DNA from: Mucor racemosus
Taxonomy: Eukaryota > Mucoromycota > Mucoromycetes > Mucorales > Mucoraceae
Assembly: GCA_027405735.1 (NCBI GenBank)
Contig: JAPEHQ010000007.1
Span: 1,575,001 to 1,639,000, forward strand
Direction of reading: 5' to 3'
Length of the DNA: 64,000 bases
Below the pieces are notes generated by a model. The model made no database searches and was not told the DNA's origin. It worked only from the letters and a program-made list of their open reading frames with translations. Below, piece after piece: positions 22,986 to 35,500 of this stretch. Made by a program: the position numbers and the translations under genes. The first letter of the stretch is position 1, and the number at the start of each line of letters is the position of its first letter.

Positions 22986-23690
22986 AAGCGGTAAACTTCT
23001 CTAAAATAAAGGAAGAATAACTTGTAATATAAGTAGTTTAATGGAGTAGATAGTTGGCCGTTCAAAAGAACGTTTCCAGCAACACCACGAGGAGGTCTAT
23101 CTACATGTTGCCATTTGACTTTATAGCTTGTTTACTACCATACTATAAAGTGATATTGAAATCAAGCAGATGCTATGAAAACAATACGACTCCGATTGCC
23201 AGAAAGGGCTATAGTTTCCAGCCGGTTACCGTGAAAGAAGACTACAAGACCCTAAAAGGGGGAGAGGTCGCAAGTCCACGAATGGAGAGCAACCAGGTTA
23301 AATTGACCCAGGATTACCGATTGTACAGAGACAAACAACTGAGTATAGTAACCGAATTTATGGGAAAGCATTAAAACAGATGTCATTCCAATAAAGGTGG
23401 TAAAAGTTACCGCTTTTTCTTGATCAAATCATTTTGATTCTTAAACCCGCATAGGGTAAATCAAAAAATTAGATAACAAAAAAAATGCTTTAACTTCTGA
23501 AGGAAATATAGTAACTTTGATCAAATCAAAGAAACAAAACCAGAGAGACAAGACCAGATATACCAAATTGAACTAAGAAAATAAATAAAGCATATGAGAA
23601 ACCAGATCTTCCACATTAAAATCAGATGTTGGTATTACTTTTTAAATTTTCAGTAGTGTACCTTTTTCTTAAATAGAGAGCAGGTGAGGA
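22986..23690. other. Possible internal retroelement remnant after LTR 2
   Basis: Follows LTR 2 directly. A plus-strand frame at 23054-23374 (with ESNQVKLTQDYRLYRDKQ) is open but begins at a non-ATG codon and has no recognisable domain. It could be a Gag-like remnant of the LTR 2 element; unproven. Confidence 0.25.
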
Positions 23691-24520
23691 TGAATTGGTA
23701 TCAGACGAGCATGAATCGAGACCAGAAAAGTATACATTGGCAGCCGAAAAGCACAAATTAGAACCGGAGAAACATAAATTTTGAACAGATCACTATGAAT
23801 TAGAATCAAATTAGCATAAATTAATATGAAATAAACATGAATACACACCAGAAGAGCACAAATTTAAACTAGAAGAGCAAGAATTTAGACCACAAGAGTA
23901 CATATTTAGACCAGAAAAGCATGAATTGATACTAAAAGAGCATAAACTAAAACCAGATTAGCATTAATGTAGACCAAATAAACATGATGAATTTAGACCT
24001 GAAGACCACGACTTTAGACCAAACGAGTACAAATATGGATCAGATTTACCATGTATAAAGACTAGGTGAGCATAAATTAAGTTAAGACCAAACGTAAACG
24101 AAGTAAAACCAGATGAGGATAAGTTGACACCAGGAAACCTTTAATTGAGAACAGATAAGCATGATTTGAGGCTAGATGAAGATAAATTTTGACTACACAC
24201 CTAAGAATTAGACCAGCTGAGCATTATTTGAGACCAGTTAAGTAAAATTTTATACCAGAGAAGCATGAGGCGATACCAAAAGTGGATTTTTTTGACCCCA
24301 CGAAGACACGTTAAAACCAGATGAGCATGATTTGAAACCAGAGAAGAATTGAGACCAGATGAGTACAGTTTGAGATCAGATAAATAAGAATTCATACCCG
24401 AAGAAGATGAATTTAGACTAGTTGAAAATAAATAAATACGACCAGATAAGTACGAATTGAAATCAGAGAATCATATATTTATACCTGAAAAGCATGAATT
24501 GAGACCAAATATTGTAAAGA
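23690..24520 (+). repeat. Decayed 21-bp minisatellite (heptapeptide-coding periodicity)
   Basis: Dozens of diverged copies of a 21-bp unit near CCAGAAGAGCATGAATTTAGA. Eight consecutive units can be cut at exact 21-bp spacing between about 23848 and 24015, with an occasional 24-bp or 22-bp unit. In the frame where the unit reads P-E-E-H-E-F-R the 21-bp period keeps phase, but stops interrupt it. It is either a former repetitive coding sequence or a noncoding minisatellite. Confidence 0.7.
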
Positions 24521-25600
24521 AATACCAAATGGGGCAGGAAGAAAGTGACCAAATATAAAGAAAAAACCCCAGGCTTGCAGAAAAGACTTGAAACTATGTA
24601 GAAGAGACAGAGACAATTTTGCATACGAGAGACCCAATTTTGTGTATAAGAAACACAATGATATAAAAAACGACCAAATGTTTCAGGAAAGGTACCATGC
24701 TGTGCTGAGAAAGACCTAATACTGTAAAGAAACCGGATATTATTGTTGTGAAAAGAGACAAGATTTTATAAAAAGAACCACATTACCTTGGAACGATACC
24801 AGCTACTGTTGAAAAAAAGCTTTATTTGCAGAATAAGGCACCACATTCTGTAGAGAAAACTCCAATAGTGCATAAAAATCTAGATGCCGTAGACAGATAT
24901 CAGATATTGCACAGGTACCTCATGGCTATCAACTGTTTGTTCAAATCATTTTAGCTCACCGTGGCCAGGGGTGCGCTAAAAATCAGATATCAATAGCTGA
25001 TAACCACCAGATAAATAATCAAAAGAACCAAACGCAGATAGAATAAACCCAGTATCAGGATGAGCTAAAAGAAAGTTAAACAAGTAGAGCAACTTGTTTT
25101 TCTTTTACTCAAACCCGGATACTAGGAAAGTTTATGATAAAAGCTTCGTTAAAATTTCACGCACCAGACGCTACTTTAACGTCGAAACTCCTACCTAACC
25201 TTCAGCAGCCACGTATGAAACTTTATCTTGCGAGATGCTATAGTAGGTCTTAGCCAACAACGGATAAGGCACATACAAGATAGACTCGTGATTCCACCAA
25301 ACCATAAGGCTTTGCTTCATCAAATTTACCTGGTTGTTATTAAAAAAAAAGGAAAAAACAGGGGGCCTTCGTGTTTTTGAATAAACCGTAAAATTTGAAT
25401 TTTATTGATGACGTCTTCAAAATTTTATGTAATTTGATTGAAATACTGTTTATAAACTGGAACCACATTGTAAATACAACCATCTGTGCTACAGAAATTA
25501 TTGTTTTAGAGAGCGGTATGTATTAGCAATGTTATTTCCGGAAAGAAACTAATGCCCTATAGAAACAAGGTATATCTACTTTGAGAATTTAACTGAATTT
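24521..25600. other. Degenerate AG-rich sequence following the minisatellite
   Basis: 24520-24900 still shows loosely repeated words (GAAAAGAC, CTGTAGAAGA-like units) but without a fixed period that I can establish. 25000-25600 shows no recognised gene. Confidence 0.35.
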
Positions 25601-26510
25601 AACTCAATATTGGGCGAAAAGTTTTGAAAAACATTTGAGAACCATCGGAAGCCATGCAAAATTCAAGTGACAGCAGAACCGTATTCTGGTGAACTTTCAT
25701 CTAAGTTCTTCCAACTTTGTACGAGAGTTAGTTACACATCATCTTCCACATAATGACGTTAAATGGCAACTTCCACAACCTACTGTGTGTTAAAAAAATC
25801 ACCGCCAAAGTGCACCAATAGTTTGCTACATACTTTTATTGAAAACATTTTAAATACGGTATCTACTGTATAAATACTGATCCAAGTAAGCTCCGGACTC
25901 TACATAAACAAAGATATGAATAGGCATTAAAAGTATTTCAGATACAGTATCAGCTTCCATGGGTCATCGTGCATTCGATAGGTTTGAACAACAAGTTAGT
26001 TATCTGCTATTTATGCATATTAAGAAGGTCAGTAAGCGCAACAGTTCTCGACGGATATCGATCCAAATGGCCTCCCGTTGTAATAGCAGGTGCTTCTAAT
26101 GTTGATCAACAGAATTGTAACAGGTTTAGTGCCCTGAGTTGCTGTGGAAATAGAGAAATAGATACTTGTACGTGTTTAAACTATTTTGTGTCAGTTGTTT
26201 CAGATATTTTTTGAAATTTGTTATAAAATCAGAGAATGGATCAAAAGTGAATTTTGAAGTTGAACTTAATGCACAGCGAGCCTATGAAGAACATACAATC
26301 TTAATTTCATTAGCTAAAAATTATTATTGAATGATAAAGGCACGGCTGTCGAAAAGAAACCTTTTTTCTCTTCCTTAAAAAATTCCATAGCTTTGAGGCT
26401 TCATAGCTCTGCAAAACGTTAAGCTATACTAACACTTTCTAATGATAGTAAAACTTGTTTTAAAACGCTCTATAACACATATATAGTATGCGCATTTTTT
26501 GTCCATTTTA
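25600..26510 (+). repeat. Repeat B, partial rearranged copy
   Basis: 25680-26350 matches the tail of the B copy at 43980-44660 (GGCAACTTCCACAACCTACT, GTGCATTCGATA, TCGA.AAGAAACC). 26390-26510 matches its head (TTTGAGGCTTCATA, CTATACTAACA). The head following the tail implies a rearrangement or two adjoining truncated copies. Confidence 0.55.
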
Positions 26511-26576
26511 CCTTCGTTTCTAGCTTCAATTTTTCGCTTGTATATCATGATATTTGACATTTTGGATTGGTTTTTT

Positions 26577-28230
26577 AAGTGGGGTAAAAGCAAGTGTTTT
26601 ACTTTTGAAGCCTTTATACTCAATGAAAAATCAAGATGAATAGAAATAACTTTTTTGTCAATATTTTGTAGCATCTCAAGTATATCTTACATTTTTTATT
26701 TCCTGATTATCTATTGAAATGGGGGCACGCTCCAATTTTGAATATCACCATATAAAATTATATAATCAGATATGCACATGTAACTGAGCTAGAATCCAAA
26801 AAGTGTTCAAATGGAAAAAAAATCCAAAAAAATCCAAAAAAATCCTTGTATGGCTAATTGCTCACAAAAATGCATAGTAAGTTGAACTAGCGTATTAAAT
26901 ATCTTGGGTTCAGTTTTTAATTCTGAATCGATCCGTGTAGGTTTTGAAAATGTTTTTCTCATAAAATCCCTAGTAAATTTAATGTCAAATTTTAACGGTT
27001 TTTGATCAAAAAGTACCGTTCGTTCAAATGCAATCCTAAAATATTTTATTTTCACATTATGCGCAACAAAATTATCTACAAAACGAGTATTTATACGTAG
27101 CTTTAGCCCTATTTTTCGTGGGGATATTAATTTTTTTGGACCATTTTTTTGTAGGACTGAAAATTTACCCTTGTATATCCTCGTCCAAAATTGATCCTTT
27201 TTTGTATCACCAAAAATCAATCATTCAATCTCACTTTTCTCGACCAAAAATTAATATTTTTTCACGAGATAAAATTCGTTGGATAAACGCTAATGAGCAC
27301 TATCCTATGGTTTTAGTTTTGCATATCAGCCATCCCTTCATGGATATCTATAACAGAAAAAGCGCTCTCACAAAATTTATAAAAAAATAAAAAAGTCTTT
27401 GTGCTGAACTAGGATACTATTTCCCCACATAAGAAATTAAATGTTATCTCACATAAAACCATGCTCTAATATTTCAATAGAGATAACATGAATTTAACAG
27501 TAAATACAGAAAGTATTAGTAATTTAACATATAAATAAAATAGACCGAATCATAAACAAAGCAAATTGATTCATAAAATAAGCTGAAGAAACACATAGAT
27601 CAAAGTAAGGATTGCTCTATGCGGATCATTAACAAATATGCCAAAAAACGGGCATTAAAAGACCGCCTTGATTATGTAAATCAAGAAGCTCAATATAAAC
27701 TTTAAAATCACAAACAAACTAATTGATTTACCAAAAAGAATAAACATATGGATATTGCATGAAGACAATGGAATCATGCTTCAATCATTTAATAAGTAGC
27801 ATGATGATATATGTATGGAATGCAGCATTGTCTGATTCGCATGTTAAACATCACGGTTTGACAGAAGTCCTAAGTTGGTAATTCGGTTATTCCTAATTCT
27901 GATAGATCACTGACAGTTACGGTGCAACTCCCAGATATAACAAAAGCACAACTAATATAAATAGAGTAGAAATATAGACCTATTGCACACTATCCATTTT
28001 TTGAATAAAGAAGGATTTAAACTGTATCTTTTTTCAAAGCTTTTATTCTACATTTTACTGCAGTCTTTACAGCCATCCAAAACCTAGATATCCTGGTAGA
28101 GAATGAAAAATAATCTAGACTTTACTTAATACCCATCATTGCAATACCTTAGTATTTTCTCAAGTTATTTTCATTTCAAATGCGCTTTCTCAATTTGAAG
28201 CTGGCCATTTCTGCATCATTCAAATTTATG
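26577..28230 (-). repeat. Repeat B' copy 2, interrupted by a solo LTR
   Basis: Matches 20690-21700 but is split at 27400-28062 by LTR family E; the B' sequence resumes at 28063 with GTCTTTACAGCCATCC. The minus frame at 26807-27220 is the same repeat-encoded frame as in copy 1. Confidence 0.65.
27400..28062 (+). mobile_element. Solo LTR family E with 5-bp target duplication GTCTT
   Basis: A 663-bp unit running TGTGCTGAAC to TACTGCA, flanked by GTCTT at 27395-27399 and 28063-28067. The uninterrupted sister copy of the host repeat (21513-21530) has a single GTCTT, which proves the insertion. A truncated inverted copy of the LTR start lies at 28686-28744. No coding region inside. Confidence 0.85.
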
Positions 28231-28685
28231 AAACAATCACTATAGTAACCATCCTTGCTTTATTTAATAAAACTTGTAGTCGGGACAATATTGAATGGAT
28301 GGATACTGTTTTTGAAAGCAATTTTCTGCTAAAATTGATTACCAGTACAAATATTCACGCTTTTTGGCTGGTTTTTTCCCTCTAAAATTGTTGAAACTAG
28401 ACTTGACGTTTAGAATTATATACCAAAATGTGTGGAATAAATTGTTCAACAACTTTTATTTTGTGCTCAAGTAAGACTTTATAATGAAATTTAGGGATTG
28501 TCATAAGCGTATATAAACTCCAGCAAAATTTATACCACAAAAATCTCAATGGAATTAATAGATACAATAAAATAAATTGCAGATTCGTTTTTAGCAGCCA
28601 ATTTTACCCCAAAAAACTTGGTTGCCTGATCCCTATCGATACGTTTATAGAAAAATGTAAAAATTTCATTTCAATTAAAACTTAG
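28231..28685. other. AT-rich sequence, nothing recognised
   Basis: Sequence between the end of repeat B' and the truncated LTR E fragment. No open frame or repeat match that I can support. Confidence 0.35.
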
Positions 28686-28744
28686 TTTTATGTGAGATAA
28701 CATTTAATTCCTTATGTGGAGATATAGTATGTTAGTTCAGCACA
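28686..28744 (-). repeat. Truncated LTR family E start, inverted
   Basis: The reverse complement begins TGTGCTGAACTAACATACTA and follows 27400-27460 for about 58 bp with a few differences, then diverges. Repeat B tail sequence resumes at 28745. Confidence 0.65.
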
Positions 28745-29010
28745 GCAGCAGCTCTATCTCAGCAAATTTTGATCCTAATAACTTCCAACTTTACATGAAA
28801 GTAAATGAATATTTTTGGCACAATCATTTTAAAGGGTAACTTTTATAATCTGCCGTATGTTGAGAAAAGTATCATCAAACTTTACCTAAAGCTTACTGCG
28901 CACTTTTATTGAAATTAATTAAAAATAAAATCTCTATGAATATTGATCTAAATATAAGCTGCTACTTTACATGGATATAAGTATTATAAGCTCATTGTCA
29001 AAGTAGTGCA
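28745..29010 (+). repeat. Repeat B tail fragment
   Basis: Diverged match to 43980-44230 and 54190-54400 (CTAATAACTTCCAACTTTACA, CTGCGCACTTTTATTGAAAT). Confidence 0.45.
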
Positions 29011-29506
29011 TTGGTTATAACATCCTTTTTAGTGTATAAAATATCTCTATTCTTCATTTCAATTAATGGTGCTTGAGAAAAGGGATTTAATGATATCGTC
29101 TCCTGGTATGATGCGTAGACCCAAATGTACTGAATGAGAGCTTTCGTTTGGTATGCTTCTAAGCGCTGGAAATACCCTAGTTGGGGCTTAATGTGCGGCT
29201 TAGATCACTCGAATGTGTCAATTTCTGTGTATAAAATGTGATTTGAAAGACGTAAGTAATACTTTTTTTGGAATTAGACGATGTCTAATTTTCGTTTAAC
29301 TCGGTTTTTACAATCAGTATTGTAGTATGATGATACATTCCTTTTCTTTTTTGCAAGTCAGTGCTTCTAAATCAAGCAATGATTGGTGGATAGTAGTACA
29401 AGATATAGACAGTTTTCGCAGTAGTGCAGTTGCATTTTTTTCTTTCTTTCTTTCTTTCTTTCCAGTTCCATACAAATTTAAAAGGAAACTTTGTGTTTGA
29501 TATAAA
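29011..29506. promoter_or_regulatory. Upstream region of Pelota
   Basis: Gene-free region before the Pelota start. It includes a (TTTC)n microsatellite at about 29436-29462 and a TATAAAATG at 29501 overlapping the start codon. No other element recognised. Confidence 0.4.
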
Positions 29507-30950
29507 ATGAAGGTAATAATTATTAAAAAAGATCATCAATTTGAGTCATGTATTGATAAGTAAATTTGCTCTAGTTGATCAGCAAGTTTTTAGAAAAGGA
29601 TACTTCGGGTTCCATTACACTTCTTCCCGAAGAGTTGGAAGATATGTGGCATGTTTACAATTTGATATCCAAAGATGATTTAATCAAAGCAACAACCATC
29701 CGGTAAAATATTTTTGTTTCTATTTATCAGTTGACAATTGCTTATTGGACATATATTTATAGTCGTTTGCAGTCAGAAAGTTCAACAGGTTCTGTTTCGA
29801 GTCAACGAGTTCGTCTCAACTTGACTATTACTGTAGAAAGTGTTGATTTTGATCCTAATGTTGGGCTTTTACGTATCAATGGTAAAGTAGCTAGCGAAAA
29901 TCAATATGTCAAGGTATTATTTTACAAGGTTTCCATAAAAATTATAATGTTTATTTAATGCATTTTTATGATAGATGGGCAGTTATCATACAATTGATTT
30001 AGAGTTGAACCGAAATTTCACTCTTTTCAAACCTGAATGGGATACCATTGCACTCGAACGTGTTGAAGATTCATGTGATATTACTAAACAAGCAGATGTT
30101 GCAGCTGTGGTTTGTCAAGAAGGTTTAGCCAATATTTGTTTCTTGACACAACATATGACAATTGTTCGTCAACGTATTGAAAGTCCTATTCCAAGAAAGA
30201 GAAAGGGTTCTGTAACAAATCATGACAAGGGCCTTACTCGATTTTATGAACAAATTTATCAGGGCATTATTCGTCATGTTCATTTTGATATTGTAAAAGC
30301 TGTTATCATTGCTAGTCCTGGTTTTGTAAAAGATCAACTATACGCATACATTTTTGATCAAGCTGTGGTAAATATGAAAGATTACATAATGATACTATTC
30401 ATTTAATTGTAAAATTATCGATTAGAAAACTGAAAACAAAGTTATTATGGAGAACAAATCAAAATTTGTGTTGATTCATTGCTCAAGTGGACATAAACAT
30501 GCATTGACTGAAGTAATGCAAGATCCTTCAGTACAAGCCAAATTGTCAGATACAAAGGCTGCTCGTGAAGTGCAAGCATTGGATAAATTTTATGAGATGA
30601 TGAACATGGATCCAGATAGAGCGTTTTATGGTTACTCAGATATTGCAAAAGCAAACAATAGAGGTGCAATTGGTACATTACTAGTAACCGATGAGTTATT
30701 TAGATCAGCAGATATTACTACTCGTAAAAAGTATGTATCGTTAGTGGAACAAGTGAGAGCACAAAATGGCAATGTATATGTATTTTCTAGTATGCATCCT
30801 TCAGGAGAACGTAAGTTTTTAGAGTTTTTTTTTCATTTGTATTCTTGATTTGCTAATACATGAATTTATCTAGAATTAAATCAGTTAACGGGTGTAGCAG
30901 CTATTTTGAACTTTCCTCTTCCTGATATTGAAGACATGGAAGAAGAATAA
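29507..30950 (+). CDS. DOM34: Pelota / Dom34 ribosome rescue factor
   Basis: Pelota/Dom34 is an eRF1-like protein that, with Hbs1, enters the empty A site of stalled ribosomes and drives no-go and non-stop mRNA decay. Six exons: 29507-29512, 29587-29702, 29763-29913, 29975-30367, 30426-30810 and 30874-30950, giving 375 residues, normal for the family. The first coding exon encodes only Met-Lys; MKFLEKDTSGSITLLPEE is reached only by removing the 29513-29586 intron. N-terminal Lsm-like domain: EDMWHVYNLI, STGSVSSQRVR, YVKMGSYHTIDLE. Central domain: DVAAVVCQEGLANI and PRKRKG, with RFYEQIYQGI. C-terminal domain: LIHCSSGHKHAL, DTKAAREVQALDKFYEMM, DRAFYGY, LLVTDELFR, ending in an acidic tail. It is convergent with the next gene. 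Confidence 0.95.
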
Positions 30951-31038
30951 AAAAAAAGGGAAAAAACGATAGAATTTATATATATATAAACACATAGACT
31001 TTTAACAATATATATTATTTACAATGTTTATTTCTATA

Positions 31039-31063
31039 TTTTTTTTTTTTTTTTTTTTTTTTT
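31039..31063. repeat. Poly-T tract between convergent genes
   Basis: 25 consecutive T in the 170-bp gap between the stops of Pelota and the opposing gene, followed by TATATA repeats. It probably lies in 3' untranslated sequence of one or both genes. Confidence 0.8.
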
Positions 31064-31120
31064 ATATATGTATATATTTATATATATATATAATATCTAT
31101 GGTTATTTATTGATTTTTTT

Positions 31121-32558
31121 TTACATATTAACGTCTTCACCAAATAATGCAGCAGCAGCTTGAGCCACTACTGCTTGAGCAGCCGCTTGAGCAGCAGCAT
31201 AATTCATGGCCAAAATACCATCAATGGCTGCCAATATATCTGCTTCCCACCAACCCATTTCATAATCCACTAATCCAAATCGTTCTAGTTTATCTGCCCA
31301 TGAAACGACCATTTCCCTTAGACTATATAAATGTTGATCTGTTAAACGTTCAGTATCGCTACTAGGTTCATGTCGTTGTGCAAGTGCATATAACCAGCAA
31401 TTGTTAAGTCCAGCCCAAAATTGTTCTCTATCAATGGCATTGTATGGGTGATCATCTGATGTTAAACCTAATAAAATATATATATAAATTTCTTGTCATG
31501 CATGTGATATTATCCAAATTATTACCTAATTGTTCGCAGTGATCTACCACGGCGCCTGTAGCTTTACTCAGCGTTTGAAATCCACTCACCATGTTCCTTT
31601 GTTCCACATGATCTAATGTATGTTTTAACTGCTTTTGAATTTCTTCAAATGTTGTAATGGGTGTTGTAGTAGGTGTTGGCGCAGGTGTGGACGGTGTAGC
31701 AGCTGGAGGTGCAGAGGTAGTGGTTGTGGGTGTCGCTTGGGATTGCGGCACTTGTGAAGTTTGTACCTGTGCTGGTATTGACTGAGTAGTTGCAGCTTGT
31801 GTAGCAGCTGCTTGAGCCATTGGCGTAGTAGTATTACCAACTGTTGTTTGTACTGGCGTTGTTTGAGCAGTTAATGTATTTGAAGTTACATCTTGTGTAG
31901 GCATACCTGAAGTTTGCACATTTGATGTTTGCATTGACTGACCTGCTTGTGTAGCAAAAGCAGGCTGGTCAAGATTTTGTGTAGGTCCGTGAGGTGCGGT
32001 AGTTTCAGTATTACTTGTATCAGGATTAGATGTTGATGAATTTGTAGAAGTCAAATTGTTTGTAATTGCAGGAGTAGTATTTGATGTTGTAGTAGTTGTA
32101 GTTGTTGTTGTCGTAGTAGGAATTGAGGCGGTATCAGGAGTAATTAGTGAAGAAAATTGGTCGGATTGTGCAGTAGATTGTTGAGGTTGTGTAGATAGTT
32201 GTTGCTGTTGTTGTTTTAATGATGGTTGTTGCTGTTGTGGTTCAACCGAAACATCCGATGATAACAACGACGGCGACACTGATGGTTCAACCGGGGTATC
32301 ATCCTTCTGTGCTTCCAATTCAACGGCTTCCAATTTCACTAATGAATCATTGTTATTACTAGACTTATTACATGTTGATGTCGCTTCGTTCATGATAGTG
32401 TCTTGTTCCGTTTTCATCTTAATGGAAGAATCTGGATGTGGAACCAGGGCCCCATTCTCACCTTCTTGCTTTACTAATTGAATAAGCAAGGAGTCTTGGG
32501 TGCCATTAGATGTCGATTCTATATTTTCTGACACAGAAATAGTTGATTCTTCGGCCAT
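31121..32558 (-). CDS. Unknown protein, Ser/Thr/Gln/Pro-rich with conserved-looking C-terminus
   Basis: Two exons, 31526-32558 and 31467-31121, giving 459 residues. The intron 31468-31525 joins CEQLG to LTSDDHPYN. Residues 1-290 are low complexity: Gln runs (PQQQQPSLKQQQQQ), a run of nine to ten Thr, Ala/Thr/Pro stretches and an acidic Lys/Glu N-terminus. This is typical of transcriptional co-regulators, though that is only suggestive. Residues about 295-435 look folded: EEIQKQLKHTLDHVEQRNMV, REQFWAGLNNCWL, LREMVVSWADKLERFGLVDY, EMGWWEADILAAIDG, then an Ala-rich helix (AAAQAAAQAVVAQAAAAL). I do not recognise the domain. The ATG at 32558 is the first in frame. Confidence 0.75.
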
Positions 32559-35500
32559 AATTGATTGAGATGTATGATTGCAGAATAATTAGATTGCGTT
32601 TCGTTAATATTAGATTTATATTAAATATAAAAAAAAAAGAGTGGGGTGATTATTGATTTTACGAAACACAGTTAGTTTAACAGTGTTTCTCTTTGAGTAT
32701 ATCTCAAGAGTTACAGAGTAAGATTAATCCTTGAAGTTCCTTTTTTTTTATGTCAAAAAAAAGAAGTGAAAAAAAGCAAAAACCACAAAAGAAATGAGAT
32801 GAAAAGGAAGATATTCTTTCTTTGATGCTGGGGGTAAGGGTCAAAAGTTACCAGGCAAATTGTTTTTCTGCGGCATTTTAATACTAGAGCATCATTTGCC
32901 TTAATCAGATCTTTTGTCCAGCATGCTTACTTGAATAATTGCCCTTGCAATGATCCCTGATCTTGATATTTTATGAATAAAGTTGTCAACCAGGTTAAAT
33001 AGCGGTTACTAATGTTAATTCACAACCGATCTATAGTTATGGTAGTTAATGCTAGATAGTTTATCAATAGAAAAAATTTACAAGATCAAGGGGGGTTAAA
33101 AATTTGGCCAATAACACGAATAATGTTCTTCCCTGGTCCCCTGGATACAAATGCAGCACCTGTCAAAAAACTTGCACGCAATTTCCAAAAGCATTTACAA
33201 AATATAAACATATACACATTGATATCATCGCATAACTTTAACGTAATTCTTTTTTATATGAATTCATGCAAACATTTTGCATAATATCAACAATGAAAAT
33301 GGCAAAAATAATAATTGAATATCCTTTTATAGATCCAGTTTATAAAGTTACATTTACAACACATTCACAGTTTTTAGCATTTGGGTGACCAACCAAACTT
33401 GAAACCGTGGTTTTCTGTAGAAATATGTATCAAAACTTTGTTAACTTTGTTGACTTTTTCCTTTGTATCAAAAAGAAAACAATGCAATCCTCCATTTGGG
33501 CACATTTTTCATGCAAGACCAAAAAACCCAATTGAATATAGTTACGTTTAGGTCAATTTTAAAATCATCAACTCGATAATCATTGTTTGTTTATTAGATT
33601 TTCCATAATCTATGTGGGTATAGATGTCTGTTTTTATGTTGGGTTTAGCATGAAATTTAGGCAGTTACGGGCTTTTAATGATGGTACCAAAGCGGTGGAT
33701 TTATGGAAATCACAGGTTTTCTATTACAACATATTCAATTGTTCCATTTCATTCTATATATTGCTAAATAGCTTAATAATATCAAATAAAACTCGAAGCA
33801 ATAACCAGGCATATTGACTAATAAACCCTGATTCTAAACCTTATTGTAGTAATCTATTTATGGAGAGCAATTCTTTGTATTTTTCGTCGCTATGCTACGC
33901 TTTAATAATCGCTATGGTTAATGTTATGAAAAGGTATATAATTTTTCACATCTTTGATATGCATTTATGGTATGGAAAATTAGTTTATTGGATCAATTCT
34001 ACGAAATCCATCAAAAAGTGATATTCTAGATATATAAAAGATACACTAGAGGCTACTCTGAGCAGAAACAAACACTGTGTTACTGCCGCAAAAATAGGCG
34101 TTTTAATATAAAACAGAATCAACGTCCATTTTATTGATCCTTGTTGGTCAAATGCATAAATTAGAATACACAAATACAACTAAATCGTAAAGTATACATC
34201 TTTAATTACGCATATTTCTGCTGAAATCATCAAAATCATGGATTTTTCAAAGAATTGTTTTATGCACTTTTTGCATAAATCTGAAGCTCATATCCGGCCA
34301 AACTATTTTTTAGATCATATACCTTCTTGTTATATTTTATTCTCAATTTTTTTAAGTGATGAAAATCATGATGAACATCAACCTCTCAACCCTTACAGAT
34401 GTAGGCAAAAATTGGTAAATTCACTTTTTCCACAATTTGACCCCGAAAATGGGATTTTTTAATATAGCTTTCCTAAGTCCAAAACAATCAGATTACTTCA
34501 ATTATTCACATCAAAGCATTTATTTGGCTATTAATTATTCTTATAATAGACTTCTGTGGGTGAAACCGTTATTTTTACTTTTCAAAATTGTGCAATCTTT
34601 TTGGTAAAGGAATTTTAAGTAAGTAACTCCATTCGAAGCAGAATTTGAAACTTTATCTATAACTATTAGTAAGCTTTGTATAATTATATAATAATTTCTG
34701 GAGTAATAGGCGGAAGAGTGATTTTTTTTTTAAAAAATGGCATTTTGTTGGATTCAACGATCAGAAAAATGATCGGCATTTGAATATGTTTTCACTGCAA
34801 AATCATGCCTTGGAGCTTTTAGTAATTCTTATAAAAATGAGCTGCCGTCTACTTGATGCAGCAAACAGAAATAAGAGACTAAAGTATGTAAGCTTTTTAT
34901 TAATGTTGTAGAGTTAAAAGTCAAATAAATTTAACTTGAAACCAAAATAAAATTCTTCAAATCAATTTTACATGACGGGCTGAGAAGCAAAATATTTGTG
35001 ATAAACCTCTTTTTCAGGAATATTTACTCAACAACTAAGCTTTATCAAAGCTCATTTAATGTCACAAATAAGTTCTGCGAACAATTCGTGTATAAAATAA
35101 TACTTTGCATGTCTCAATAATTATTAAATTTTGATTGTGCATCTGATATGTTTTAGAATTTGTCTTTTTTCGTTCTGACTAATTTTTGATGATTTGAATG
35201 GAAAACGACGAATAAGTCTAACTTGACGTCATTTTGCAGGTCTTTCCAATATTTTCATGAACATTTACTTGATCTAGCATCCTTGATATGGCTTATAAAC
35301 ACGATATAACAACCTGTGAATATAGGATTTACCTTTTTAAATATTGAAATTTTACATGCCAACAACTACTAGGCCAATCTATTATATCATTGTGAAAGCA
35401 GTTTCCATGTTATTAAAGGGTCCCATTCAAGTGAAATGAAACTACGTTTTTCAGATTAGCATTCAAGATTAGATGGGAAATATTGGTATATTCGGTATGA

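Noticed and set aside
23054..23374. 106-codon frame after LTR 2
   Set aside because: Non-ATG start and no Gag or other domain; kept only as a possible remnant within the spacer entry.
27400..28744. A 1.3-kb DNA transposon with about 58-bp terminal inverted repeats
   Set aside because: The host repeat B' resumes at 28063 after a GTCTT duplication, so the left unit is a complete solo LTR; the right arm is an independent truncated copy of the LTR start.
34238..34462. 74-codon frame beginning MDFSKNCFMHFLHKSEAHIR
   Set aside because: Has an ATG but no domain, no intron evidence and no neighbouring support in a gene-poor AT-rich stretch.
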